A program made the translations under genes and the position numbers. Source: Albugo candida (taxonomy: Eukaryota; Oomycota; Peronosporomycetes; Albuginales; Albuginaceae). Taken from it: 64,000 nucleotides of DNA. Location: the NCBI GenBank assembly GCA_905220665.1, contig CAJNAR010000021.1, positions 186,001 to 250,000 of the forward strand, in the 5' to 3' direction. The notes under the pieces were generated by a model. That model made no database searches. It saw nothing but the letters and a program-made list of their open reading frames with translations, and was not told the origin of the DNA. Shown in pieces: positions 1-9,542 of this stretch; the stretch's first letter is position 1, and each line of letters opens with the position of its first letter.

Positions 1-426
1 AATTCAGAGTTCCACTCCACCACAATTCCACGCGATTGTACCATGACGGACATCCAGTTTTAGTTTTATTCTCTCTCCGCTCCAAAACGTTCGCAAAGTG
101 ATTTTGCGAACGGGTGCGTTGATAGACGCAATCATAGAAACATCTTTGAGATCGGCTTTTGTAATGGCGCCCGCTTAAACTTTCCCCCGCGCAAACGTAG
201 GAGACGACTTGAGACAGACCGAACGATCGTTTGTAGGAGGCTATCATCTTCGTGAGGAGCCCGCTGTCTGAATGGTATTGACGCAAATCAGACGGACGTG
301 CGCGCTGCTTCCGACAAAACGACAGACTGCAGCTTCCAAGTTGCATTTTCCCGCTTTGTATGTGTTGCAACGGAAGTTTTGGCTCGATACATCATTCTTG
401 CGGAAGAATGATGGTAAGGATATAAC
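1..426. other. 5' flank, no gene seen
   Basis: No convincing coding segment on either strand. It precedes the signal-peptide gene that starts at 427 and probably holds its promoter and 5' UTR. No clear TATA-like or other regulatory motif could be singled out. Confidence 0.5.
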
Positions 427-2131
427 ATGATTAAAGCTAATTTAATTGTAGTTGCATTAGCGAGCGCGGAACTCGAAAGTATACAGAAAACTCAAATATG
501 CATTGAATTCCAAGCAAAGCAAACGCATCAGAGTATGTTTTGACATGACAGTAGGCTATTTTCAATCACCATAATTCGCTGATACGAAATGGTTAGAATG
601 CCTTGAACAGTATCGCGAGTGGTTTAATGATCATCGTGCGAACATCATTCCCGAAGGGCAAGTGATGTCATTGGTACCGAGCTCTTCAGCCTCGAATATC
701 TTATAATTTCTCTGAAATTGAAGTTGCAGAAACAATTTCGAACTGCTTCAAAGCGCATCTGTGAGCATATATGTCAACAAGAGACTCAATTCTGGGATGA
801 GATGCCGAAAATTGGGTCTTCGGATGTTAATGAAAGCGATGAAGATAGAGATTTGAAGCCGAACCTATACGCTGACGCAATTCATTTGACCATTCTTCGT
901 CATCGCTTGACTCAATTGCTAGAACGCTCCGAAGGCGTAGAGAGCCTCCAAGGTGTCATTGTTATGTGGGGTTTTGCTGGCGTTACCTGACATCATACTC
1001 TCGTGTGTGCAGAAGCGTTTACTGTCAGCGATTTTTGTAACATGGTGGAGTCGTTGATCGAGGGAAAGCATGAAACCTGGCTGAAATGTACTGCTTTATC
1101 GCTCGTTGCATTCAGGAGAAAGCTGATTTGTGCAATAGATCAATGTATACTTCGCGATAATGATTGCGACCAAAAGCTCACGAAAGACGAATGTACTCAA
1201 TTGGTCGACGATATCGTTTCACGACACAAAGCAATTCTCAAAGATATCATCTCTTTGCATGTGCGACTTTCTATTTGTGCGACCTGGACAATTTTGAATT
1301 GCAATCTTAGGTTCAATTACCGAAAGCTGCTGAGCGAAGCCTCTGTAAAAGCATGATTGAAGAAACGTGGCGATCGAAACTTGGGGAAAAAGGTCGCTCT
1401 ATTTGGCACTTTGCACAGCCTATAATCGAAAAGCAGGACAGTGTGAAAGCATTAGACTTTGGGACGTTGCTGGACTCACAGGTGGGCAAATGATGAAATA
1501 CACAGAGCAGCTTACGTGGGTTTATATATTAGCGTAAAGAATTCCCTGAACTCACCGATCTCACCAACGTGTTCGCTAAGGGCTTTCATAAAGATCGAGT
1601 ACTCTATCATGAGGAGCGGAGTGATCGATGGATGACTCGCCGTAATGGGCTTATGATCATCATTGGACTTGGAATATTAGATTATGCCTCGGTTTTAGTG
1701 TGACGTAAGTAACATCTACGTACTCTGCTGAAGTTTCATCAATATAGAATAGGCTCAACGTTCTGTATGAGTACTCGCACAAGTTGTCATGCGCTCTTTC
1801 TTTTGCCTCGTGAGGCTCACGACTGATGTGACCAACCGATTGTGCATTTTGTCACGAAACACGATCAAGCTTTGGGAGGCATTACCAACTGAATATGGCG
1901 CAGTTTTTCTCGCCGTATGTGTTGGCTTGTTCGTTTGCAATACGAATCTGGTACCTTGGGACGTGTTATCAAAGCAGAACAATTCTCTTATACAAAGCAA
2001 TAGTCGTCCTTGCTTTTTCAAACCGTTACTTGCAGAGGGTAAGAGAAATCCGTCGCTCCGCAATCCTACCCATTGCGGAGCGAGAATCACGTGAACGATA
2101 TCATGAAATTCGATACAATCGACTGATCTGA
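427..2131 (+). CDS. Signal-peptide, cysteine-containing, multi-pass C-terminus protein (437 aa, 8 exons); Kar5/GEX1-like layout
   Basis: Join 427-532, 597-673, 730-952, 1013-1260, 1311-1481, 1533-1697, 1748-1809, 1870-2131. All seven introns are 50-64 nt GT-AG and keep frame (1,314 coding nt). The start ATG opens a signal peptide (MIKANLIVVALASA). A roughly 300-residue helical ectodomain follows with scattered cysteines, for example ICEHICQQ, WLKC, ICAIDQC, DNDC and KDEC. About three hydrophobic segments lie at the C-terminus (GLMIIIGLGILDYASVL, FFSPYVLACSFAIRIWYL, ILLYKAIVVLAF), then a basic tail. A signal peptide, Cys-bearing helical lumenal domain and terminal membrane cluster are the layout of Kar5/GEX1/Brambleberry karyogamy proteins. 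I cannot align the cysteine motif with confidence, so the family is a hypothesis. The exon structure is better supported than the function. If exon 6 read through its donor, the frame would stop at 1703. Confidence 0.6.
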
Positions 2132-3302
2132 GAACTTTCGCTCTTTTTCATGAAGTCTTGTCATGGATTGCCCTGCATCTGTCGGCTTGATATGATGATT
2201 ACGAATGTATCGCCATAGAGAGCTTCATTTACGTGTCCACTTGAGCGTTGGCTTTCCATGATTTTCGAGTTGGAACCCTCCGAGTCTCAACTCTCAACGT
2301 TTGTCAGGCTGCGTGAAACTTTTTTGAGAGGTAGCCGTCTGATTTTGCCGGCTAAAACGTAGTGGGACCCATATCCTTTTCATGATGCTTCCGAGCGTCA
2401 AGTCATCAATTTGAGTACGCGCGTGGTAAGAGGCTACATGCGGAAGCAGACTTGTTCTTCCTTTTTTTAGACCCGGTAATGGTGGGTTCCATATGGCGTT
2501 ATCGAGGACATAAAGATTTCTCATTGATGGACCTCCGATTTATTAAGCTTTATCCACTAAGTTTACATCTGTCAACGATTCATGGATCTCTATAGCATCT
2601 AATATGTGCACAATGGTTGTGCGATTGGGAGGCCAATGATCAATTAAATCGCTTCATTCCCATAAGAATTTTGGAATCAACTTTGTGCAATTTCACATCT
2701 CACATATCGAATGGGAGTCTTCTGTATCGACCTGTACGGCTAATCTCAAGAATGCTGATATTCAGACCTGTTTTGGTTTATTAGTCTAATGAGTAAATGT
2801 CAACACCCTCGGACTTATCCAAACTAAGAAGTCACATACCAGCATTATGATTATTTGACCAGTTCTATCGGAACGCTTTACTTTTCAAAAGAAAGGAACC
2901 ACCGCAATTCCGATGTAATGCTGCGGTTGTCGATGATGTGACTCGACAATGGCACGCTGAGCAGATAGCGAAATACCTTTGCACCCGTATTCTGATCATA
3001 CACTACACTATTGGCCTTGCCTTTTGTGAATTGTCGTATATGTGAATACGCTCATTATATAGCCAAGTATCGATGGGTGGGATATACGAAGCAGAAGGCT
3101 TATGCAATTTCCTTTACAGCAATTCGTCTGAGAACTTGACACATATAAACGTATGGACGCACGAGTGGAGTTTTACCAACGGCTGATATTCTATTCGCCT
3201 TGCTACAAGGTGTTAATACGCATGGCATCCCATCTATTGCCTGGCCTTATTGAAGTGTCTTACATCGGCCATCTACACAGCTCAGATCTACCCTCCTACA
3301 GA
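2132..3302. other. Convergent intergenic region with possible minus-strand coding remnants
   Basis: Lies between the 3' ends of two convergent genes. On the minus strand at about 2535-2735 a short stretch reads RLPFDIDLIDHWPPNRTT... across a plausible 52-nt intron. A 76-codon frame at 2294-2524 follows it. They do not join into a complete gene that I can support, so they may be remnants or exons of an unresolved gene. The rest shows nothing. Confidence 0.3.
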
Positions 3303-5801
3303 TTACGCGCCAGAATTGAGCATCGCTGACATAATGGCTTCAGCCTCTATTATCATCGTTCCCAAGTCCACTTCTGCTTCCTCATTTTTACTCATTTGCA
3401 AGCTGCTTTCAACTCGTCCCAACTCACGCTCACTCTCCAAAATTGAATTATCTTGGATTTGAGAAAATGTCATCTGAGTGTTTGGTTCCATATAAAACCC
3501 TTCTGGTTTGAGTGGCAGACTCTGCGCCCGCTCCATAGCAAATAGGAACGAACACATTTCCTTGAGAATCTCATCAAGCATCACGAATCCACACAGAAAT
3601 AAAGGTTCTGGTTCTTGATTCGTGAGCAAGGAAGAATCATTGTTCTTGAGAGATTGTCGCACTTCCTCCAAACGAATAGCTCCATCAGGGATTCCGCTTA
3701 GCCGATTGAAAGCATCTCTGTGTACCTTTTCCAAAATACTGCGTATACTCTGTCCATCTCGTATGTCCTGGAAATCAAACACAGCATCCACAAGATTCGT
3801 CTTTTGAGACAAAATAGACACTAGACCCGACAGAGACAAGTTTTCTAGAAATGAGTGCTCAAGCAGCCTTTCCAGCTTACTAAAGATGCTTTGGAGCATT
3901 GGAGAAACGTTCTTTGTGGATGTTGTGGCATCAACTGGAATCGAGTGATTTTCACTTCGCGGGAGATCTTCAGAGGTGTCTTCTTCGGTGGCATGTGATG
4001 ATGAGTGCATGCGGTCGACTCGCGCACAATCTGTCTTCTCCTCCTCGCTCATAAATGATGCTTCAAGTATCGTCGGAATTCTACGAGTTGCCATGTACTC
4101 GGCATCAACAATGTAACTAAGAATTGACACTACTTGATGCTTCGAATTCTCGCTCTCACCAGAACTCACTATTTCAGGATTATCGCCAATCTCCATGTGT
4201 TTGGAAAACCCTTGAGTCTTCCATAAATGAACATGAGACGCAATGCTAGAATTGGGAAAATGTGATGCAAACCAAACTGCTTCATGCTGTCTCGCTTGTT
4301 TCATTGACTCACAGGATATCTCATTCGACTCTTCCGCGACCATTCTTGGATCACCAGGAGGATAATCTAATAGCCAGCTGTCAATGAGAGGATTGTCGAG
4401 CTCAAGCATGAAAGCAATAAGATCCATAGTCGCAATGCTCAAAGACGACGAAAGCGAGTCAATCCTACCAATCAGTTGAAAAAATACTGACCGTGAGCTT
4501 TCTTTTGGTACAATAGAGGCATCCATGCTTTGATCCAGTAAGGCTTGGCAGAATAATAGCAGAAAAGGATTACACTCGACATCTCGTCCAAAAGTACCAA
4601 GTTCTTCCATGATGATTCGAGCGTACAGTGTTGTGGCCAAGACGCTTGGCTCTGACGCACTCAATAACGCAGGCAAGAAAGTTGATTTGAGAAATAGATC
4701 GCTAAATAGTTGAGCCATAACTGTTGATATTGATTTTGGTTCTGTTCCTAAAGTTTTCGTACTCCCAGTCATTACCAAGGAACAGCAGAACCGAAGTCGG
4801 CTTATGAAGATATTCAAGTATCTTGATTTTGAGTGCTGGAGATTCGCTGCGTCCAAACGTTCGTTTGTTTTTCGACCGATGAAATTCCTTGGTAAGGCAT
4901 CGTAAGCTGCTACAAGTCCACTGATTGCTTCATGACAAAAGGGTGTCAGATGTAATATAAAGTGGACCAATGATGCTTCAGGTATACCAGCCGCTATAAT
5001 CATCGTTTCCCGGCACCTGTCGCCGATAACACCATCTGCGTACATGTGTGGAAGCAGCCCCGAGAAAATAATCAGCTCAGATATGTTGTTTCCCTCATCT
5101 CCAATCTTAGAGGCTTCTGCTGTGTTTTTGAGGTCCGTGTCATACTCGTTTGCTTCTGAGTAAACAAAAAAGAATTCTATTTGGACTGGATTACTACGCA
5201 GTTTCTTCCATATACTATACAGTAATCTGATCATACATTTTCGAGTCAGAATGTCATCAATCTCATTCACGATCGCGCTTTTGGCCAGTGCAATTATCGC
5301 CACATGAATCTCTCTTGTCGGAAGAACGGGATATTCCAGCTTCTCCAAGATAGCCGATATGAATTGCAGTGAAAGTGGCATGATTCCACGTGGTTGGTTT
5401 CGCTTCCCAATGTCGCAAAGATAGGGTACGATCTGATTCTCAAGCAGATATTCTAGACATGGTCGATGGGACTGCATGGACTCTTCCGAATTTGTATGTA
5501 AAGTGACATCAAAACGTGTTCTCAAGTGTTCCACTGACTTCTCTTCAGTGCATAGCATCATCACCATTTTCTGCAGGGATTCGGGCGTGCTAGAATCGTG
5601 TAATATACGCTTCTGTTCGACCATATCGGTGATATTTCGTTCCGAAACTGCATCCATAAAGTGGCGTACAGTGAGCCACCGTTGATGGAATTCTTTCACA
5701 TCGGAATCATAGAGTGTGGGAACCATTGCATCAATACCCTGGATAATGGCATCCTGAGCTTTTGTCGCCACTAGTTTGATCTTATTCTTCAACCAACTCA
5801 T
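3303..5801 (-). CDS. FHIP / FAM160 (RAI16-like) family protein
   Basis: A single open frame gives 832 aa from the ATG at 5801 (MSWLKNKIKL). The frame stays open 25 codons further upstream, but that part overlaps the preceding gene's 3' end. The start is characteristic: FHIP proteins begin near an SWL motif. The N-terminal third carries the family block CLEYLLENQIVPYLCDIG followed by PRGIMPLSLQFISAILEKL, resembling FHIP sequences of the type CMEYLL..I...L..LG...P.G. In animals FHIP joins FTS and Hook proteins and links cargo such as early endosomes to dynein. The C-terminal 250 residues are polar, acidic and probably disordered. The family call rests on the N-terminal motif; partners are inferred. 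The gene runs tandem with the minus-strand gene ending at 5845, only 43 bp upstream. Confidence 0.72.
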   Translation of the reverse strand: MSWLKNKIKLVATKAQDAIIQGIDAMVPTLYDSDVKEFHQRWLTVRHFMDAVSERNITDMVEQKRILHDSSTPESLQKMVMMLCTEEKSVEHLRTRFDVTLHTNSEESMQSHRPCLEYLLENQIVPYLCDIGKRNQPRGIMPLSLQFISAILEKLEYPVLPTREIHVAIIALAKSAIVNEIDDILTRKCMIRLLYSIWKKLRSNPVQIEFFFVYSEANEYDTDLKNTAEASKIGDEGNNISELIIFSGLLPHMYADGVIGDRCRETMIIAAGIPEASLVHFILHLTPFCHEAISGLVAAYDALPRNFIGRKTNERLDAANLQHSKSRYLNIFISRLRFCCSLVMTGSTKTLGTEPKSISTVMAQLFSDLFLKSTFLPALLSASEPSVLATTLYARIIMEELGTFGRDVECNPFLLLFCQALLDQSMDASIVPKESSRSVFFQLIGRIDSLSSSLSIATMDLIAFMLELDNPLIDSWLLDYPPGDPRMVAEESNEISCESMKQARQHEAVWFASHFPNSSIASHVHLWKTQGFSKHMEIGDNPEIVSSGESENSKHQVVSILSYIVDAEYMATRRIPTILEASFMSEEEKTDCARVDRMHSSSHATEEDTSEDLPRSENHSIPVDATTSTKNVSPMLQSIFSKLERLLEHSFLENLSLSGLVSILSQKTNLVDAVFDFQDIRDGQSIRSILEKVHRDAFNRLSGIPDGAIRLEEVRQSLKNNDSSLLTNQEPEPLFLCGFVMLDEILKEMCSFLFAMERAQSLPLKPEGFYMEPNTQMTFSQIQDNSILESERELGRVESSLQMSKNEEAEVDLGTMIIEAEAIMSAMLNSGA

Positions 5802-5844
5802 TGTCAATTGGCAAAGTGCCCGCGATAGTACCGTATCCCTTTTG

Positions 5845-6343
5845 TCAGTAGGCAGCAAGGTCAATGTAATGTGCATCCATCTCTATCTGGGCTGTACATT
5901 CTCGTAATTGTGTTCTACGCGTCGATTTCTGACATTCATCGCTACTGATCTTGTACAAATTGAGACGATAAATGGTGCACTGAAAGCGCGGGTCGCTGAG
6001 AGATACGATGTTGTGTTTTCTGTCGTGTGAGGCAGGGCACCTCCAACTCTGCTGTCAAAATGATGGTAGATTCTGTAGTGACTGAGAAGGGAACGTGCTT
6101 CCGTATTCCACTCAGCAGCTCAGTGATCTTTCTTGGCCCACGCGGAACTACCTTATAGAAAGTAATGTTGTCATTTAGATGGGATTCGGTGAGCGCACTT
6201 TGAATAAGCGATCTGGCAGATCGGAGAGGCAAATAGAAAGTATACTCATACACTCTCTGTTCTTGTTGAACTGATGAGAGAGAAGAAAAGTGATGTACAG
6301 CAAATGCTATTTGTTGTACTTTTGGAAATGTACATTTTCGCAT
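5845..6343 (-). CDS. Small conserved-looking protein of unknown function (127 aa, 3 exons)
   Basis: Complement of join 5845-5995, 6048-6270, 6334-6343. Introns are 63 nt (polypyrimidine-rich 3' end, CATCAG acceptor) and 52 nt. The spliced frame is exact at 384 nt. The first exon is only 10 nt and supplies the ATG. The product reads MRKFQQEQRVYEYTFYLPLR, then NITFYKVVPRGPRKITELL, and ends in a cysteine-containing polar tail. It has no signal peptide, membrane segment or motif that I recognise. The second donor (GTTGGA) is weak; an alternative donor 6 nt away would give a shorter C-terminus. It lies 43 bp upstream of the FHIP start on the same strand. Confidence 0.5.
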
Positions 6344-6741
6344 CAAAATCACAAAGCTTCAAGCTCGGTCAGTCACATTCTGGAAACTTTCGATGAGCTC
6401 AGCTTTATAGCCTCGTATACAGGAAACTTGACTGGATCGCCGAAAGAGAAGCGAGATATATCGTATTCGGTGATCAATTAGGCAGATCATTCGTCCGTAT
6501 CTGGACAGTAACAATAGTAGTGACAGGGCAAAGTCAAATCACCTCAAATAGCCAGCTTCCAATCTCAATTGTACTTAAGTATTAGATTACAGAAAATCAA
6601 CCTACTGGCGATACCCTCGCACCCCGTAGTAAAACTCTTGATGCGCAGCTGATTGAATTCAAAAATCAAAACTCCTGAAAACAAAATTCTAATGTTACGA
6701 AGAAAACGCAAGGTAGATAAATCAGAGATATGAGGTATTCA

Positions 6742-7050
6742 TTAGGGGACACTATCATCTAGTAGAGCATGGCGAATCTTGAAGAGGTTGTAGTCGGACG
6801 TTGGAGTCTTCAGCGTCCGTTCTAGTAGAAATATATGGAAAAAGCGTGATTCGAGTATCGCTGTAAACGTCTTCATGTCAACACAACTGACATGCTCCTT
6901 CAAAACATTTAACTTTCTCGGAAACAGCTTTGAAGAAAAGTGATCCTGCTTTTTTTGAGTAGTCGATCCATGGAAAAGTAATTGAGCTTTACGTAACATA
7001 AGCTGCACCAGGTACATGTGTACTGAGTAATGTGACGATTTGCTAGACAT
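6742..7050 (-). CDS. Hypothetical 102-aa ORF
   Basis: Starts ATG TCT AGC, encodes MSSKSSHYSVHMYLVQLMLR... and ends DDSVP. Composition is plausible for protein, with basic, hydrophobic-helix and charged stretches and no low complexity. No family is recognised. It begins 17 nt past the stop of the preceding minus-strand exon (7068-7202). It could be that gene's C-terminal continuation if a 29-nt intron (short for this genome) were removed after ...APARW. Otherwise it is a separate small gene or chance. Confidence 0.35.
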   Translation of the reverse strand: MSSKSSHYSVHMYLVQLMLRKAQLLFHGSTTQKKQDHFSSKLFPRKLNVLKEHVSCVDMKTFTAILESRFFHIFLLERTLKTPTSDYNLFKIRHALLDDSVP

Positions 7051-7067
7051 TGCTTAAATCGTTGCAT

Positions 7068-7666
7068 TTACTGCCATCTTGCAGGAGCATGAGGGTATCC
7101 TTTTATGAAAGTAGCCAGAATGATATTCAATGAATGAAGCATGTATCCGAACGGCGGTGGAGCGTATTGAAGGCCTCGATAAAGTACTCCATGTAAAAAT
7201 CGCTTTAGTTTGATCACCTATTCTCATTGCTACATCTTACAAACATTGCGCGCATCCTTGACAGTAATTCTTCCAACTCGCAACACACTAACACATTCTT
7301 GACCAAGAACGCCAGATCAAATGCTGGAGACTCGGCATCAAACGATTGATCAAAATGATACGGATAGCAAATAATCAATGAATCGATGCAAGCAAAGCTC
7401 TCAATTATCATTCGTAATGTCTGTGACCCAATGACAACGAATACAACTCGCAAGCTGACACGATATCGAATATACGCGCTACCATCAAGTACATACAGGG
7501 TCTTGTAAGTGAACGTCAGTGAGACTAGTACGTATTTGAGATTTATTGTTGTCTCCTTATATGCATAGTACCATTCAAATCGTTTGGCGGTTAAACAGAC
7601 ATCTGGCACCCAGCCACTGACGATAATACTCCTATTTCTAAAGTCGGATTCGACAGATAGATGCAA
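7068..7666 (-). CDS. Unidentified protein, 5' end unresolved
   Basis: The last exon, 7068-7202, encodes RFLHGVLYRGLQYAPPPFGY through PHAPARWQ and a stop. It joins in frame over a 38-nt intron (7203-7240, GTAAGA donor) to an exon ending ...LEELLSRMRAMF. Upstream, the open frame to about 7666 may contain two more in-frame introns: about 30 nt after INLKY, and 39 nt beginning GTCAGC. They would leave ...AYIRYRTLRMIIESFACIDSL. No initiating ATG could be fixed; the frame is closed by a stop near 7685. The sequence is helical and hydrophobic in patches, and no family is recognised. It sits directly downstream of SMN on the same strand. Confidence 0.4.
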
Positions 7667-7732
7667 AGCACCAAATAAGCGTATGTTTTAAGTTGTAATC
7701 ATAGCTTCTTCGATCGGGGTCCAATCGGACGA

Positions 7733-8362
7733 TTACTGATCAAATGTCTTGGATTTTGCCTTGAGCTCCTGTATTGTCTGATATCTACCAGTCTGATACC
7801 CCAATCGATACCACGACAGTAATAAGGAGTTGAGACTTTCTTCTTGTGATGTATCTAAAGGGTAGTGAGCCATCGAAGCCGTAAAATCCATTCCCTTATG
7901 TGTCGCTGACGTATTTGCTCGCGACGATTCTTTCTCAAACGATTGCGCATTTCTATTCTCACTTTTCTTTGGCAAAGTTTTCGATGAAAGATGATCCTGT
8001 GGGATTTCCTGCTTCAAGTCCTCCGCGTGCGTTTGCTTTGACACCTCTCCTTGAGATCCCGACATGCGCACTCGCTCAAAACTCACTCCCGCTGATGATG
8101 TGCCTGTATCGTAATTATTTCTGCTTTCGTTGTCAGCCTTACATCCTCGTTCGTATTCACTATGTACAAAGTTGTTAGATGCTTACTCGATCTGGCTGTA
8201 CCCTGTGCGAATTACCTTCCCACCTGTGTGTTGACTGTGCAGCTGTTTTGATCTTCCAAAGCCCTTTCAAAGGCCTGACACAGTCGTGAGAAATGATCAG
8301 CGCAATAAGAGACAGTCATATACCTGAATTATCGCAAGGTCATCCCACGTTTCTTCGTTCAT
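7733..8362 (-). CDS. SMN: SMN (survival motor neuron) homologue lacking a Tudor domain
   Basis: Complement of join 7733-8159, 8216-8274, 8324-8362: 174 aa, introns 56 and 49 nt, exact frame. The N-terminus MNEETWDDLAIIQAFERALE matches the SMN Gemin2-binding helix (typically ..WDD..LI.AYD.A). The C-terminus SLLLSWYRLGYQTGRYQTI matches the YG-box (SWY..GY.TGYY), which drives SMN oligomerisation. The roughly 110 residues between are polar and low in aromatics, and I see no Tudor fold. SMN with Gemin2 loads Sm rings onto spliceosomal snRNAs. Fission yeast Smn1 is also known without a Tudor domain, so the architecture has precedent. Two independent end-motifs plus correct splicing make the call strong despite the short length. 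Confidence 0.88.
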
Positions 8363-8693
8363 TCTACTCGCAAAAAATTGATTGGATGAGAAGAAAGATT
8401 GTGGCAGAAACCGAAAAAGATGATACTTGGAAGCTGTTCTATTTTACATCGACGGTAGCGGGCTGCCCGAAACGATGCAGTTATGAAGTATGGGCAGTAA
8501 GGGAGCATTCCTACTAAATAACGTACATGATCATATGTGATAAGATCGATTACATTCGCACAACGATCCGAGAGAAAAGAGAGATCGCAGTTAAAGCTTG
8601 TATTCAAACACGTATACGTGACATGCGATGTATTAAAAGCGATATCGTGTGTCAGAAGCTGGTCAACGTTATACTTGTGGATGCCATTTGATC

Positions 8694-9509
8694 TCAACGC
8701 GTTCTCCAAGTCTCTCGAGCTCCATGGAGTCGCAACATCCCTATGAGCTGCTGATTGTCTGCTAGTACTTTGACAGAATGTATTTGATATCTTTGGCCGA
8801 ATGATAAGGCGCATTGCAATGGCATTCGATCCTTCTGCACACATTTATCAGTGATGAAGTAGTACAATAAAACATTGCCTACATGCGCGACCGCATTGAC
8901 ATCTGCTCCAATCGAGACAAGGAAATAGGCGATGCTCAAGTAGTTGCGATCACAAGCCACGTGAAGTGGCGTCCATAAATCACTCTCTCGCTAAATGTTC
9001 TGTCAATATTGTTCCCGAAAAGGAATGGAAGCCAACAAACCTGCCAATTTACATTCATTCCCGACTCGACGAGAAACCGAATAAGCGATTGAAGTGAAGT
9101 AGCGCTCTCATCTGAGTCAACTCGTTCGATGATTTTATGTAAAGTATTCCGTATCGCTACCTGGCCAACATCAAAGCCATTTCTGATCATAATGCACAGA
9201 ATATCGAGGCGATTTTTGCTGCATGCGATACGAAACATCTGGGTGCTGAAAAATGGCATTATGTAACTCTGAATGAGAGCATCAGTCTGTGGAATCTTTA
9301 TTCAAAGAAATAGATCACACCTCATCCATGTATTTGATTGCTAAATCTAATGCTCGCACATTTCCTAATCGCACAATCTGAACGAGTTTGTTTCCATTTT
9401 CGATTATGCGGTTTGCTTGCAGAGGACATTCTTCTTGCAATTTTCTCAGAACATTCATTTCTTCGTGAAGCGATGTCTTACATCGGAAGAGCTGTCGATT
9501 TTCCGCCAT
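8694..9509 (-). CDS. Ankyrin-repeat protein (224 aa, 4 exons)
   Basis: Complement of join 8694-8834, 8874-8990, 9041-9268, 9321-9509; introns 39, 50 and 52 nt, all phase 0. Ankyrin signatures appear across the splice joins. LWTPLHVACDRNYLSIAYFL then VSIGADVNAVA is a canonical TPLH...G.DVN repeat. Weaker units lie before it (FRIACSKNRLDILCIMIRNG; FLVESGMNVNW) and after it (MPLQCALSFG...MLRLHGA). There is no other domain. Ankyrin repeats mediate protein binding; the partner is unknown. The ATG lies 33 bp from the divergent PH-RhoGAP ATG at 9543, so the two genes must share or overlap promoters and 5' UTRs. Confidence 0.75.
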
Positions 9510-9542
9510 ACTTTTGCGAAAAGATCGTTTTCAAAAGACGCA

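Noticed and set aside
8359..8844. 161-codon minus-strand ORF
   Set aside because: It overlaps ankyrin exon 4 in another frame and crosses the SMN start; the two spliced genes explain the region better.
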